This document shows positions 17,680 through 26,700 of a stretch of 64,000 nt of DNA, piece after piece. Every line of letters begins with the position of its first letter. Position 1 is the first letter of the stretch. The position numbers and the translations under genes were made by a program. Below the pieces are notes generated by a model. The model saw only the letters and a list, made by a program, of their open reading frames with translations, was not told where the DNA came from and ran no database searches. The DNA comes from Pseudomonas sp. RC10 (GTDB lineage Bacteria; Pseudomonadota; Gammaproteobacteria; Pseudomonadales; Pseudomonadaceae), in contig NZ_CP151650.1 of the NCBI RefSeq assembly GCF_038397775.1, positions 2,728,001 through 2,792,000 of the forward strand. The letters run 5' to 3'.

Positions 17680-19425
17680 CTACAGGTTTTTGAACATCTC
17701 CCAGAACGACGCCCCGACGCCGGTCATGCTCTCGCCCGCGATCAACCCGGCGGCCACGGTGATCGCAAACCGTTCGGTGAGGCTCGGCCAGCGACGGCTC
17801 ACGGCCCAAGTCAGCACCGCGCCCAGCCCCATCATAAGAGACGTCGAAGCTGGCAGGACGAACGCCAGGCCCAGAGCTGCCGAACTGGGAAGCCAGCGCG
17901 CCAGGCGCTGAGGCAGCAGGGTGTCAAACGCGCCCAGCAGCACGCCCACGAACCCGCCGACGAAGATCGCCCAGCGAATCTGCGGCGTCAGCGACCCCAG
18001 GCCATGGGTCAGGGTTTCGGCCACGGCTTTCCAGGTGGCGACAGCAGGGGCGGGCCATTGCTCGGTGAGCAGCATGTGCTGGGGATCGGGAATCAGCGCG
18101 AGGTACACCAGCACGCCGACCACACTGCCGATGAAGATGCCGATGCATTGGGCGACGACCTGTTTTTTCGGGGTCGCGCCGATGGCCAGGCCCACCTTGA
18201 AGTCGTTCATCAAGTCCGTCGATTGCCCGGCCGCGCCCCCCGCCGTGTTGGCGCTCATCAGGTTGATGGGCACCTGGCCCGGCGCCACCAGGCCGAACGT
18301 CAATTGCGACAGCTTGCCGATGGCGCCGATGGGTGCGATACCCGTGGCGCCGACCACCCGCGCGGCCACCACGGCCAGACAGATCGCCAGCGGAATGCTC
18401 AATAACGCCATCCACACATCAATGCCAAACAGCGCGACTTGCAGACCGACGACCAGCGCAATCGACAGCACCAGGCCAACGGCGGGGCCGGGAGAGAAGG
18501 GCGCACGGGCGCTTTTTTCTTTGGGGATTTGGTCCGTTTTGGGGGCAATGAACAGGCGGATGCCCAACGCCGTCAGCGTCGAGCACACCATCAGGCTGAC
18601 CCCCGGCCACAGCAGCCATTCGACGAGCTTGGCGAACTGCGGACCTGTGGCGTCGGGCGCCAGCATCACCCAGCCGTGATCGATCAGCCATGGCGACAAT
18701 CCGCCCCAAGCCAGCAACGCGCCAATCAGCAGGCTCACGCCGACGCGAATGCCGATGATCCCGCCGAAACCGATCAGCAGCAGTGAAGGGTCGAGGGTGA
18801 AGGTCAACCGCTCCAGTTGCGCAGTGGGCCCCCAGCGCGGAATTGCCCAGACGAAGCCGTCGATCCACTTCACCAGTCCCGACAGTAACGCCGCGCTGAA
18901 CAACACTTTGATGCGGGTCACCGCCTCCTGCCCGTGACGATAAATGTGCTGCAGGGTTTCCAGCGTCGCCATGCCTTCGGGAAACTTCAGGCCGTTGTCG
19001 TTGAGCAGGGTGGGGCGCAAATACCACGCGATCCAGATGCCGAGAAAGCTGACCGAAAACACCCACGCCATCATCGGCACGGGGTCCAGTTGCTGGCCGG
19101 TCAGCAGCGTGTAGGCGGGGATCGGCGCCACCAGCCCGCCCGAGATGATCGACGCAGCGGCCGAGGCAACCGTCTGGTTGATGTTGCTCTCATGGAGGGT
19201 CCACGGCGGCTGCCGGTGATTGCGACGGGCGAGGCTTTGCCAGATCCCGAAACCTACCAGCAGCGCGATGATCGACATATTGAACGACCAGCCGATTTTC
19301 AGTCCGGCGTAAACGTTCGAAGGCGTCAGCAGAATGCCCAATACAGCGCCGGTCAGCACAGCACGCGGGCTCAGCTCGCGCTCGATGCGGAGGGCAGAAG
19401 GGGGCGTCGTGGCGTATTGGCCCAT
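17680..19425 (-). CDS. OPT-family oligopeptide/metal-chelate transporter
   Basis: A 581-residue polytopic membrane protein with about 14 hydrophobic segments. The N-terminal ELSPRAVLTGAVLGILLTPSNVYAGLKIGWSFNMSI is the hallmark of the prokaryotic OPT family, and NQTVASAAASIISGG and FPEGMATLETL are further conserved blocks. Family members carry small peptides or, in the YSL branch, metal-chelate complexes, driven by protons. AGGA sits before the ATG. It is transcribed away from the siderophore sigma gene; sharing that intergenic region does not by itself link it to iron. Confidence 0.85.
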   Translation of the reverse strand: MGQYATTPPSALRIERELSPRAVLTGAVLGILLTPSNVYAGLKIGWSFNMSIIALLVGFGIWQSLARRNHRQPPWTLHESNINQTVASAAASIISGGLVAPIPAYTLLTGQQLDPVPMMAWVFSVSFLGIWIAWYLRPTLLNDNGLKFPEGMATLETLQHIYRHGQEAVTRIKVLFSAALLSGLVKWIDGFVWAIPRWGPTAQLERLTFTLDPSLLLIGFGGIIGIRVGVSLLIGALLAWGGLSPWLIDHGWVMLAPDATGPQFAKLVEWLLWPGVSLMVCSTLTALGIRLFIAPKTDQIPKEKSARAPFSPGPAVGLVLSIALVVGLQVALFGIDVWMALLSIPLAICLAVVAARVVGATGIAPIGAIGKLSQLTFGLVAPGQVPINLMSANTAGGAAGQSTDLMNDFKVGLAIGATPKKQVVAQCIGIFIGSVVGVLVYLALIPDPQHMLLTEQWPAPAVATWKAVAETLTHGLGSLTPQIRWAIFVGGFVGVLLGAFDTLLPQRLARWLPSSAALGLAFVLPASTSLMMGLGAVLTWAVSRRWPSLTERFAITVAAGLIAGESMTGVGASFWEMFKNL

Positions 19426-19525
19426 GGAACGTCCTGTGGTCGGTGTCAGGACTAGTGAGCGTCGTGGGGTGGGAAAGGTTCAGCGGAGGGGGAATCTGTG
19501 ATGTATCGACGGTCCGGTTGCTAAT

Positions 19526-19573
19526 GCGACACAGGTCGCAAGTCCACTGTGAAATGTGTCGCCATTGACACAT
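19526..19573. promoter_or_regulatory. Nested inverted repeats upstream of the OPT gene
   Basis: GCGACACA (19526-19533) pairs with TGTGTCGC (19555-19562), and ATGTGTC (19554-19560) pairs with GACACAT (19567-19573). The three half-sites share a TGTGTC core and sit about 100-150 bp upstream of the OPT start, in the 397-bp gap to the sigma gene. They look like operator half-sites; the regulator is unknown. Confidence 0.4.
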
Positions 19574-19761
19574 TTTTTGGACCCTACGAAACACGCTGAT
19601 GCACCCGATCGTCAGTGATCAACAAGCTGCTTCGTCCAGTTAAAACCCTTTAAATCAGAGGGTTACGGAGAGTTTGCCAGTATTTCGCCGCCATTCGTCA
19701 GACAACAAAACGACCACATCCTTATAACGAAAGTTTCACCAATCGGTAAAATTTCTTACGT

Positions 19762-19780
19762 TGCAATGAGAATCGTTTGC
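19762..19780. promoter_or_regulatory. Fur box upstream of the sigma-factor gene
   Basis: TGCAATGAGAATCGTTTGC matches about 12 of 19 positions of the Fur consensus GATAATGATAATCATTATC, including AATGA and AATC in the core. It lies about 45-60 bp before the likely start codon, the expected position for iron repression of the cluster's sigma factor. Confidence 0.65.
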
Positions 19781-19822
19781 GTTATCCTTCGCGTCTCTTT
19801 GACACCAGGGATGCCAGACAAG

Positions 19823-20392
19823 ATGGGTTTTCAACCTGCAATGAGCCAGCCCACAAGGCTTCGCTCCTCCTGTGTGGGCCGGTCTTTTGTCCCGATCGAT
19901 CCTCGTCTCGACGCGCTGATCGGCACCTACAACACCCATCGCGAAGGGCTGTTGCGACTGGCTGCCAAATTCCTCGGTTGCCGCGCCCGCGCTGAAGACG
20001 TGGTGCAGGACGCCTTCGTGAAAATGCTCGAAAGCGACCTGTCGTCCATCGAGCCTGCCCGCTACATGTTCCGCGTGGTGCGCAACCTGGCCATCGACCG
20101 CCTGCGTCGTCAGCGGCTTGAACGCAACCATGGCGCTGAAACCGAGCTGGACGAGTCTCCACGTTTCGAGGTCTCGCCCGAGCGTGTGCTGGCGGGGCGC
20201 GAGTCGCTTAACCAACTGGTCGGCGCCCTCAACGAACTGCCCAAGCGCATGCGCATCGTCTTCAACCTCAGCCAGATTCAGGGCTACACCCAGCGCGATG
20301 TGGCCAAGGTGATCGGCACCTCGCCGACGATGGTCAACTTCCTGCTGCGCGACACCCTGTCCCATTGCCGCGCCCGGCTGGGCGAGCTTTAG
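19823..20392 (+). CDS. PvdS-like ECF sigma factor of the siderophore cluster
   Basis: About 189 residues with both ECF sigma regions. Region 2 is LGCRARAEDVVQDAFVKML...YMFRVVRNLAIDRLRRQ and region 4 is LPKRMRIVFNLSQIQGYTQRDVAKVIGTSPTMVNFLLRDTLSHCR. The SPTMVNF-RD-L-HCR ending closely resembles PvdS, which drives pyoverdine genes under iron limitation. It is preceded by a Fur box and followed 50 bp later by the exporter gene. No FecR-type anti-sigma gene is adjacent, and the cluster receptor lacks a signalling domain, so control is probably by Fur alone or by a remote anti-sigma. The start is uncertain: in-frame ATGs at 19811, 19823 and 19841 are all possible. Confidence 0.85.
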   Translation: MGFQPAMSQPTRLRSSCVGRSFVPIDPRLDALIGTYNTHREGLLRLAAKFLGCRARAEDVVQDAFVKMLESDLSSIEPARYMFRVVRNLAIDRLRRQRLERNHGAETELDESPRFEVSPERVLAGRESLNQLVGALNELPKRMRIVFNLSQIQGYTQRDVAKVIGTSPTMVNFLLRDTLSHCRARLGEL

Positions 20393-20442
20393 CCGCCGAC
20401 GTTTCGCCCTTTGTTTTCTGCTTCCACTGCCCGGAGTCATCC

Positions 20443-22137
20443 ATGAAATTAGTTCGTCTGGTCTTCCAGCAATACCGTTGGCCACTCGCGATGGTGTTGC
20501 TGTTGAGCATCAGCAGCGGCCTGTTGAGCGTGGGTGTGATCGCCTTCGTCAACCAGCGCATGATCAGCACCCACGACGGTCTGGGCACCGCGTTGTGGCA
20601 GTTCGGCCTGATGCTGGTCTTGCTTTTGGCGCTGGCCTCCGGGGCGTCGCTGTCGCTGACCGCGCTCGGCCATCGCTTCGTCTACGGCCTGCGCCGGGTG
20701 ATGGTCAAGCGCTTGCTGGACACCAACATCGAGCGCATCGAAGCCATCGGCGGGGCGAAAATCTTCGCCAGCTTGTCCAGCGATATTCGCGCCGTGACCA
20801 TGGCCTTCGTGCAGTTGCCAGACTTGATCTACGGCACCGTGCTCAGCGTTGCCGCGTTCAGTTACCTGGCCTGGCTGTCGCCGTCGCTGTTCATCACCAC
20901 GCTGTGCTGGATGGCGTTTACCCTCGGCGTCGGCTGGCTGCTGGTGGGCAAACTCAACGCCCACATCCGCGCGCTGCGTGAGTCCGAAGACAAGCTGTAC
21001 CAGAGCTATCAAGGCGTGATTGACGGGCGCAAGGAACTGACCCTCAACCGCGACCGCGCGCGTCGTCTGTACGAAGAAACCTTCGACGCCGCCGCCTTGC
21101 GCTATCGCGAGCATTTCACCCTCGCGGACCGCTACCACGGCCTGGCCAGCAACTGGGCAAACATCATGGTGCTCGGCACCATCGGCCTGGCGTTTTACCT
21201 GGCCAACGACCTGGGCTGGGCGCCGACCGAAGTGGCCGCGACCTACGCGCTGACCGTGCTGTTCATGCGCACGCCGCTGGTGCTGGCCGTCGCCGCGATC
21301 CCGGCGCAAATCTCTGGCCGCGTGGCGCTGGACAAGGTCGAATCCCTGGCGCTGGCCGAGCATCACGACAGCTTTGAGGTCGCGCCGAGCCACATTGTCG
21401 GCCATTGGCAGACCCTCGAACTGCGCGACGTCGAGTACCACTACCCGGCGCAGGGCGACGAGCCCGGCTTCGATGTGGGGCCGGTCAACCTGACCCTGCG
21501 CCGTGGCGAAACGGTGTTCCTGATGGGCGGCAATGGCAGCGGAAAATCCAGCCTGGCGCGTTTACTCAGCGGCCTGTATCGCCCCTCGGCAGGCGCGATT
21601 CTGATCGACGGCCAGGTGATCGGCGCGAACGACTGGCTCGCCTATCGGCACCTGTTCGCCAGCGTGTTCACCGACTTTCACCTGTTCTCGCAACTGCTGG
21701 GTGCCGACGGCGAAAACGCTGCTGTCGAGCACATCGATCACTGGCTCGACTACCTGCACATGAAGCACAAGGTGCAGATCGGCGACGGCCATCTGCTCGA
21801 CACGCGCTTCTCCCAGGGGCAGCGCAAACGTCTGGCGCTGCTGCTGGCGGTGCTGGAGAAGCGCGACATTCTCTTGCTCGACGAGTGGGCCGCCGACCAG
21901 GACCCGTTGTTCCGCCGCTTCTTCTACCGCGAGCTGTTGCCCATGTTCAAGCAGGCCGGGATCACGGTGTTTGCCATCAGCCACGACGACCAGTATTTCG
22001 ACCTCGCGGACCGTCTGGTGAAGATGGAATCCGGGCAGCTCAGCGAATTGCAGGGCGATCGCCGTGACAACGCCAGCCGTGACGCCGTGGAAGAAATCGG
22101 CGGCGCGTATCCGCTGAAAACCGTAAAGGCTTTGTAA
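20443..22137 (+). CDS. pvdE: PvdE/SyrD-like peptide siderophore ABC exporter
   Basis: A 564-residue half-transporter. Residues ~1-310 hold six hydrophobic segments of the SyrD/PvdE-type membrane domain; residues ~330-564 are the ATPase, with Walker A GGNGSGKS (362-369), signature FSQGQRKRLALLLAVL and Walker B ILLLDEWAADQDP. In pyoverdine synthesis PvdE moves the acylated peptide precursor from cytoplasm to periplasm; this paralogue most likely does the same for the lipopeptide made here. GGAG precedes the ATG at 20443. It follows the sigma gene by 50 bp and probably shares its transcript. Confidence 0.88.
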   Translation: MKLVRLVFQQYRWPLAMVLLLSISSGLLSVGVIAFVNQRMISTHDGLGTALWQFGLMLVLLLALASGASLSLTALGHRFVYGLRRVMVKRLLDTNIERIEAIGGAKIFASLSSDIRAVTMAFVQLPDLIYGTVLSVAAFSYLAWLSPSLFITTLCWMAFTLGVGWLLVGKLNAHIRALRESEDKLYQSYQGVIDGRKELTLNRDRARRLYEETFDAAALRYREHFTLADRYHGLASNWANIMVLGTIGLAFYLANDLGWAPTEVAATYALTVLFMRTPLVLAVAAIPAQISGRVALDKVESLALAEHHDSFEVAPSHIVGHWQTLELRDVEYHYPAQGDEPGFDVGPVNLTLRRGETVFLMGGNGSGKSSLARLLSGLYRPSAGAILIDGQVIGANDWLAYRHLFASVFTDFHLFSQLLGADGENAAVEHIDHWLDYLHMKHKVQIGDGHLLDTRFSQGQRKRLALLLAVLEKRDILLLDEWAADQDPLFRRFFYRELLPMFKQAGITVFAISHDDQYFDLADRLVKMESGQLSELQGDRRDNASRDAVEEIGGAYPLKTVKAL

Positions 22138-22155
22138 GTTTTTCACCACCGAAGA

Positions 22156-22180
22156 CTAAACAGCCGAAAGGCTCAGGCGT
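22156..22180 (+). promoter_or_regulatory. PvdS-type iron-starvation promoter before the ornithine monooxygenase gene
   Basis: CTAAAC (22156-22161), 16 bases, then CGT (22178-22180, continuing CTT) matches the iron-starvation box S-TAAAT-N16-CGT with one mismatch. The same CTAA(A/T)C-N16-CGTCTT element recurs at 54535 before mbtH. Likely recognised by the ECF sigma encoded upstream. Confidence 0.6.
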
Positions 22181-22181
22181 C

Positions 22182-22200
22182 TTTAATGATAATCAGTCCT
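22182..22200. promoter_or_regulatory. Fur box before the ornithine monooxygenase gene
   Basis: TTTAATGATAATCAGTCCT contains the 11-base Fur core AATGATAATCA intact. It directly follows the iron-starvation promoter element, so iron may repress this transcript both directly and through the sigma factor. Confidence 0.65.
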
Positions 22201-22295
22201 ATTCATCATTGATGCGCGTGAACTGCCCCCAACTGCTTGTGGCAATACCTTTGCAGCTGGATCTCATCGCGCATCGCGCCTAACGAGAGGGAAGC

Positions 22296-23624
22296 ATGGA
22301 ACTCGTCTACGACTACATCGGCATTGGTTTCGGCCCGTCGAACCTGGCTTTGGCGATCGCCACCCAGGAGCATGCACTGCGCAACGGTCTGGCGCCCCAG
22401 GTGTGTTTCCTCGAAAAGAAGCCCGCGTTCAACTGGCACGAAGGCATGCTGATTGACGGCTCGACGATGCAGATTTCCTTCCTCAAAGACTTGGTGACGC
22501 TGCGCAACCCCGCCAGCCGTTTCACCTTCGTCAATTACCTCAAGGAGCGGGGGCGGCTGCAGGATTTCATCAACCTCAAGACGTTCTTTCCAACCCGCGA
22601 GGAATACACCGATTACCTGAGCTGGGCGGCCTCGCACTTCAATGAACAGGCTCATTACGGCGAAGAAGTGATCTCGGTCGAGCCGCATTTTCTGGACGGC
22701 CGCTTCGTCGCCGTGGACGTGCTGTCCCGTGGGCCGGGCGGTGGCGTTTCCCGCCGTCGCGCACGCAATCTGGTGTTCGGCATCGGCGGCATTCCCCAAG
22801 CACCGGCGGCGTTCGACGGCTTGACCGACCCGCGCATCCTGCATTCGGCGGGCTATCGCGGCGGCATCGAAAAACTGCTGACCAACCGCCCTGGCCCTGT
22901 GCGCGTGGCCGTGGTCGGCGGCGGTCAGAGTGCGGCAGAAATCTTCGAAGATCTGGCCAGTCGCTTTGACAATGTCGAGGCCAGCCTTGTGATTCGCGGC
23001 AGCGCCTTGAAGCCCTCCGACGATAGCCCCTTCGTCAACCAGATCTTCAACCCGTCGTTCACCGACACGATTTTCAACCACAGCGAAGAACGTCGCGACG
23101 CGTTGTTCACTGAGTTCCGCAACACCAACTATTCGGTGGTCGACACCGACCTGATCGAGACCATCTTCCAGCGCATGTACCAGCAGAAGGTGCGCGGCGA
23201 GCAGCGTCATCGCTTGCTCACCAACCGCGAAGTGGCCCACGCCGAAGTCAGCGCGGCAGGCATCGACCTGTTCCTGCGCGATGCGCCCCATGACCAGATG
23301 CACAGCGAATCCTTCGACGTCGTGGTGCTGGCGACCGGTTACCGTCGCGACTATCACCTTGAGCTGCTGGCCGGTGTGCAAGCGTACATCCAGGGCTCGA
23401 ACGTTGACCGCAATTATCGTCTGCCACTGAGCGCGGGCAGTGAAGCGGGCATCTTCCTGCAAGGTTGCTGCGAAGACAGCCATGGCCTGAGCGACACGCT
23501 GTTGTCGGTGCTGGCCGTGCGTTCCCAGGAAGTGGTGGAGTCGATCTTCGCCGACTACGAGCAGCCCTGCTCAGCCCGCCCGGCGCACCCCCACGAGCGG
23601 GTGGCGCTGAAGCTGGCGCGCTGA
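22296..23624 (+). CDS. pvdA: L-ornithine N5-monooxygenase
   Basis: A 442-residue FAD/NADPH N-hydroxylating monooxygenase, the same length as PvdA. The FAD motif is IGIGFGPSNLALAIA (residues ~7-21), MQISFLKDLVTLRNP is the substrate-side block, VAVVGGGQSAAEIFEDL (~205-221) binds NADPH, and VVLATGYRRDYH is the late ATGY motif. It hydroxylates the side-chain nitrogen of L-ornithine in the cytoplasm, the first step to the hydroxamate ligands. With the formyltransferase at 55845 it should supply formyl-hydroxyornithine for two NRPS modules. GAGAGGGAAGC precedes the ATG; an iron-starvation promoter and a Fur box lie upstream. Confidence 0.95.
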   Translation: MELVYDYIGIGFGPSNLALAIATQEHALRNGLAPQVCFLEKKPAFNWHEGMLIDGSTMQISFLKDLVTLRNPASRFTFVNYLKERGRLQDFINLKTFFPTREEYTDYLSWAASHFNEQAHYGEEVISVEPHFLDGRFVAVDVLSRGPGGGVSRRRARNLVFGIGGIPQAPAAFDGLTDPRILHSAGYRGGIEKLLTNRPGPVRVAVVGGGQSAAEIFEDLASRFDNVEASLVIRGSALKPSDDSPFVNQIFNPSFTDTIFNHSEERRDALFTEFRNTNYSVVDTDLIETIFQRMYQQKVRGEQRHRLLTNREVAHAEVSAAGIDLFLRDAPHDQMHSESFDVVVLATGYRRDYHLELLAGVQAYIQGSNVDRNYRLPLSAGSEAGIFLQGCCEDSHGLSDTLLSVLAVRSQEVVESIFADYEQPCSARPAHPHERVALKLAR

Positions 23625-23644
23625 TGTAGCGCCCGTCGCCCAAC

Positions 23645-23675
23645 GGTGGCCGTTCGCGGCCACCTCATCCTTTTT
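23645..23675 (+). terminator. Intrinsic-terminator-like hairpin between monooxygenase and NRPS genes
   Basis: GGTGGCCG (23645-23652), loop TTCG, CGGCCACC (23657-23664), then TCATCC and five T. An eight-pair GC-rich stem on a TTCG loop followed by a T-run is a good terminator shape. It would isolate or attenuate the NRPS genes from the upstream transcript; I see no obvious promoter in the remaining ~70 bp before the NRPS. Confidence 0.6.
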
Positions 23676-23744
23676 CACAACGTTGCGGGAGGCCTGACCG
23701 GGCCTTCCGTGGGTTGAGCCTTGCCGAAACAAACAGGTGAAAGC

Positions 23745-26700
23745 ATGACATCCATACGAGATCAGGCCGCGCATTTTCCCGAACTGGTGGGCTTGTATGC
23801 GCAGCGCCAGCCGGACCGGATTGCCCTTCGACACATCGTCCATGAAGACCAGGCGCCGCTGCTGACCACCTATGCCGAGCTGGACCGCCAGGCCCGCGCG
23901 GTGGCCGGTGTGTTGCAGCATCAGTTGGGGGCGCAGGGCGGTGAACGCTGCGTGCTGATCCTGCCCACCGGCGCCGATTACGCGGCGGCCTTTCTCGGTT
24001 GCCTGTACGCGAAAGTCATCGCCGTGCCCGCGTTCGCGCCGGAGTACAACCGCCAGACGCACCTGGACCGGCTGACCGGCATCCTTCAGGACGCGGCGCC
24101 GGGCGTGGTTTTGGGCCGTCGTGAAGACCTCGACAAATTCCAACACCTGTTGCAACCGTTCATGCCCGCGGGCGGACGCTTCATCGCCATTGAAGACATC
24201 GACGGTGGGCAAGGCACGTTCCAGCCCTCGTTGATCGACACTTCGTCGCTCGCCTTTTTGCAATACACCTCGGGGTCCACCAGCGCACCGAAAGGCGTGA
24301 TGGTCTCCCACAACAACCTCATGGCCAACGAAGTCGCCATGGCCCGGCACTTCGTCACCGACGCCTCCACCGAAAGCTGGGTGAGCTGGCTGCCGCTCTA
24401 CCACGACATGGGCCTGATGTGCGGCCTGCTGCTGCCGCTGTACTACGGCGGCACCCTGACGCTGATGTCGCCGAATTATTTCCTTGGCCGTCCGGCGCGC
24501 TGGCTGGAAGTGATGAGCGAATACAACGGCACCTTCTCCGGCGGCCCGGATTTCGCGTATCGCTTGTGCGTCGAGCGGGTCAAACCGAGCGCGGTGAAGG
24601 GCCTCAAGCTGGATAACTGGAGCCTGGCGTTTTCCGGCTCCGAGCCGATTCGCATCGCCACGCTGGACGCCTTCAGCGAGCACTTCGCGGCCGCCGGTTT
24701 CGACCGCCGCGCCCTGACCCCAAGTTATGGCCTCGCCGAAGCGACGTTGTTCGTCAGCGCTGCCCACCGTGCCGTGCCCTTCGGCATCAAGCGGTTCGAC
24801 GGCAGTCAGCTCGCTGCGGGTGATGCCGACGAAGCGCTGTTCGCCCACCAGAACGCGACGAGTCGTTTGCCCGGTTGCGGCTGGTGCAGCGACGACCATG
24901 GGCTGCGCATTGTCGACCCCGCCAGTCAGGCCGTTTTGCCGGAGGGGCAGGTCGGCGAAATCTGGATCGGCGGCCCCAGCGTTGCCGAAGGCTACTGGCA
25001 GAACCCCGAGGCCACCGCGCAGACTTTTGTGCAGGAGGGCGGCCAGCGCTGGCTTCGCAGCGGCGACCTTGGCATCGCCAGTGGCGGCGAGCTGTTCATC
25101 ACCGGTCGTCTCAAGGATCTGATCATCCTCAACGGCCAGAACCTTTACCCGCAGGACATCGAACAGTCACTGGAAAAAAGCGTCGAGCTGCTGCGTCGCG
25201 GACGCATCGCCGCGTTCCCGGTCACCGATGAGCAGGGCGCGGAAGGCGTCGGCCTGGCGCTGGAAATCAGCCGCAACGTGCGCCGCCTGATGCAGCCGCA
25301 GATGATCTGCGACGCCGTGCGCGATGCCGTGTCGGAACTGTTTCTCGTGGCACCAAAGGTCATCGTGCTGCTGGAACCCGGCGCCTTGCCGCGCACCACC
25401 AGCGGCAAATTGCAACGCTCCGCCTGCCGCGTCGGCTGGCAGAACGGCAGCCTCGACAGCTTCGCGGTCTGGCAGGACGGTCGTCTGCTGGACGTCGAGG
25501 GCGAGCCGGTGGATGACGTCTCGCTGTTGCCCGAAGTGGTCGCCGCATGGCAGGAAGTGCTGGGCAAGGATGACCTGAAAGCGGCCGACCATTTCTTCGC
25601 CCGTGGCGGCGATTCGGTCGGCGTGGTGCAGGTGCTGTCGCGCCTCAACGGCGAGCTGGGCCTGAAGCTGGAGCCCGCGCACCTGTTCGAACACCCGACC
25701 CTCGGCGCGTTCAGCGCCCATGTCGCCAGCCAGAACCGCAGCGCCGAACGTGCGCCCGCCGTGCCACGCGTTTCCCGCGATACCGCGCCTGAGCAGTCGT
25801 TCGCCCAGCAACGTTTGTGGTTCCTCGCGCAATTGGAACCGGACAGCAGCGCCTATCACCTGTGTGGTCAATTGAGCCTGAGCGGCGCCATCGACGACGT
25901 CGCCTTGCAACGCAGTTTCGATGACCTGGTGGCGCGTCACGAAAGCCTGCGCACCACCTTCGCCATCAATGCCAACGAAGTGCTGGTGCAGCGCATCCAC
26001 GCTGCCCAGCCGGTGGTCATCGAGCCGCACGATTTGAGCCTGCACGCGCAACCCCTCGAAGCCCTGGGCGAACTGGCCAAGGCTGCCGTCGAGCACCCGA
26101 TGGACTTGCAGACCGGACCGTTGTGGCGCGTGCTCAACGTGCAGCTGGCCCCCGGTCAGCAGCAACTGGTGCTGGTGCTGCATCACATCATCGCTGACGG
26201 CTGGTCAGTGCAGGTCATCCTCAAGGACTTCGCAGCGCTCTACAGCGCCCATGCGTCAGGGCAGATTCCAGCGCTGGCGCCGCTGCCGATTCAATACGCC
26301 GACTTTGCCGCCTGGCAACGCCAGCGTCTGGCCGGGGGCGAAGGCGAGCGGCAACTGGCCTACTGGCGCGAGCGTCTGGGGGACACCCAGCCGGTGCTCA
26401 CCTTGCCAGCGGACCGTCCACGCCCTGCGCAACAAAGTCACCGTGGCGCCCGCTATGCCCTCGCGTTCGACAGTGCGCTGAGCCAGGGCTTGCGCGACCT
26501 TGCCAGCGCTCACGGCGCGACGCTGTTCATGGTCATGCTCGCGGCCTACAAAAGCCTGTTGCAGCGCTACAGCAGCCAGACCGACCTGCGCGTCGGCGTG
26601 CCCGTGGCAGGGCGGACCTGCACCGAAGCCGAGGGCCTGATCGGGCTGTTCGTCAACACGCTGGTGCTGCGCACCGACGTCTCGCCGCTGCACTCGTTCA

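Noticed and set aside
17470..18405. Plus-strand frame opposite the OPT gene
   Set aside because: Composition typical of an antisense shadow; the minus strand carries the OPT family blocks.
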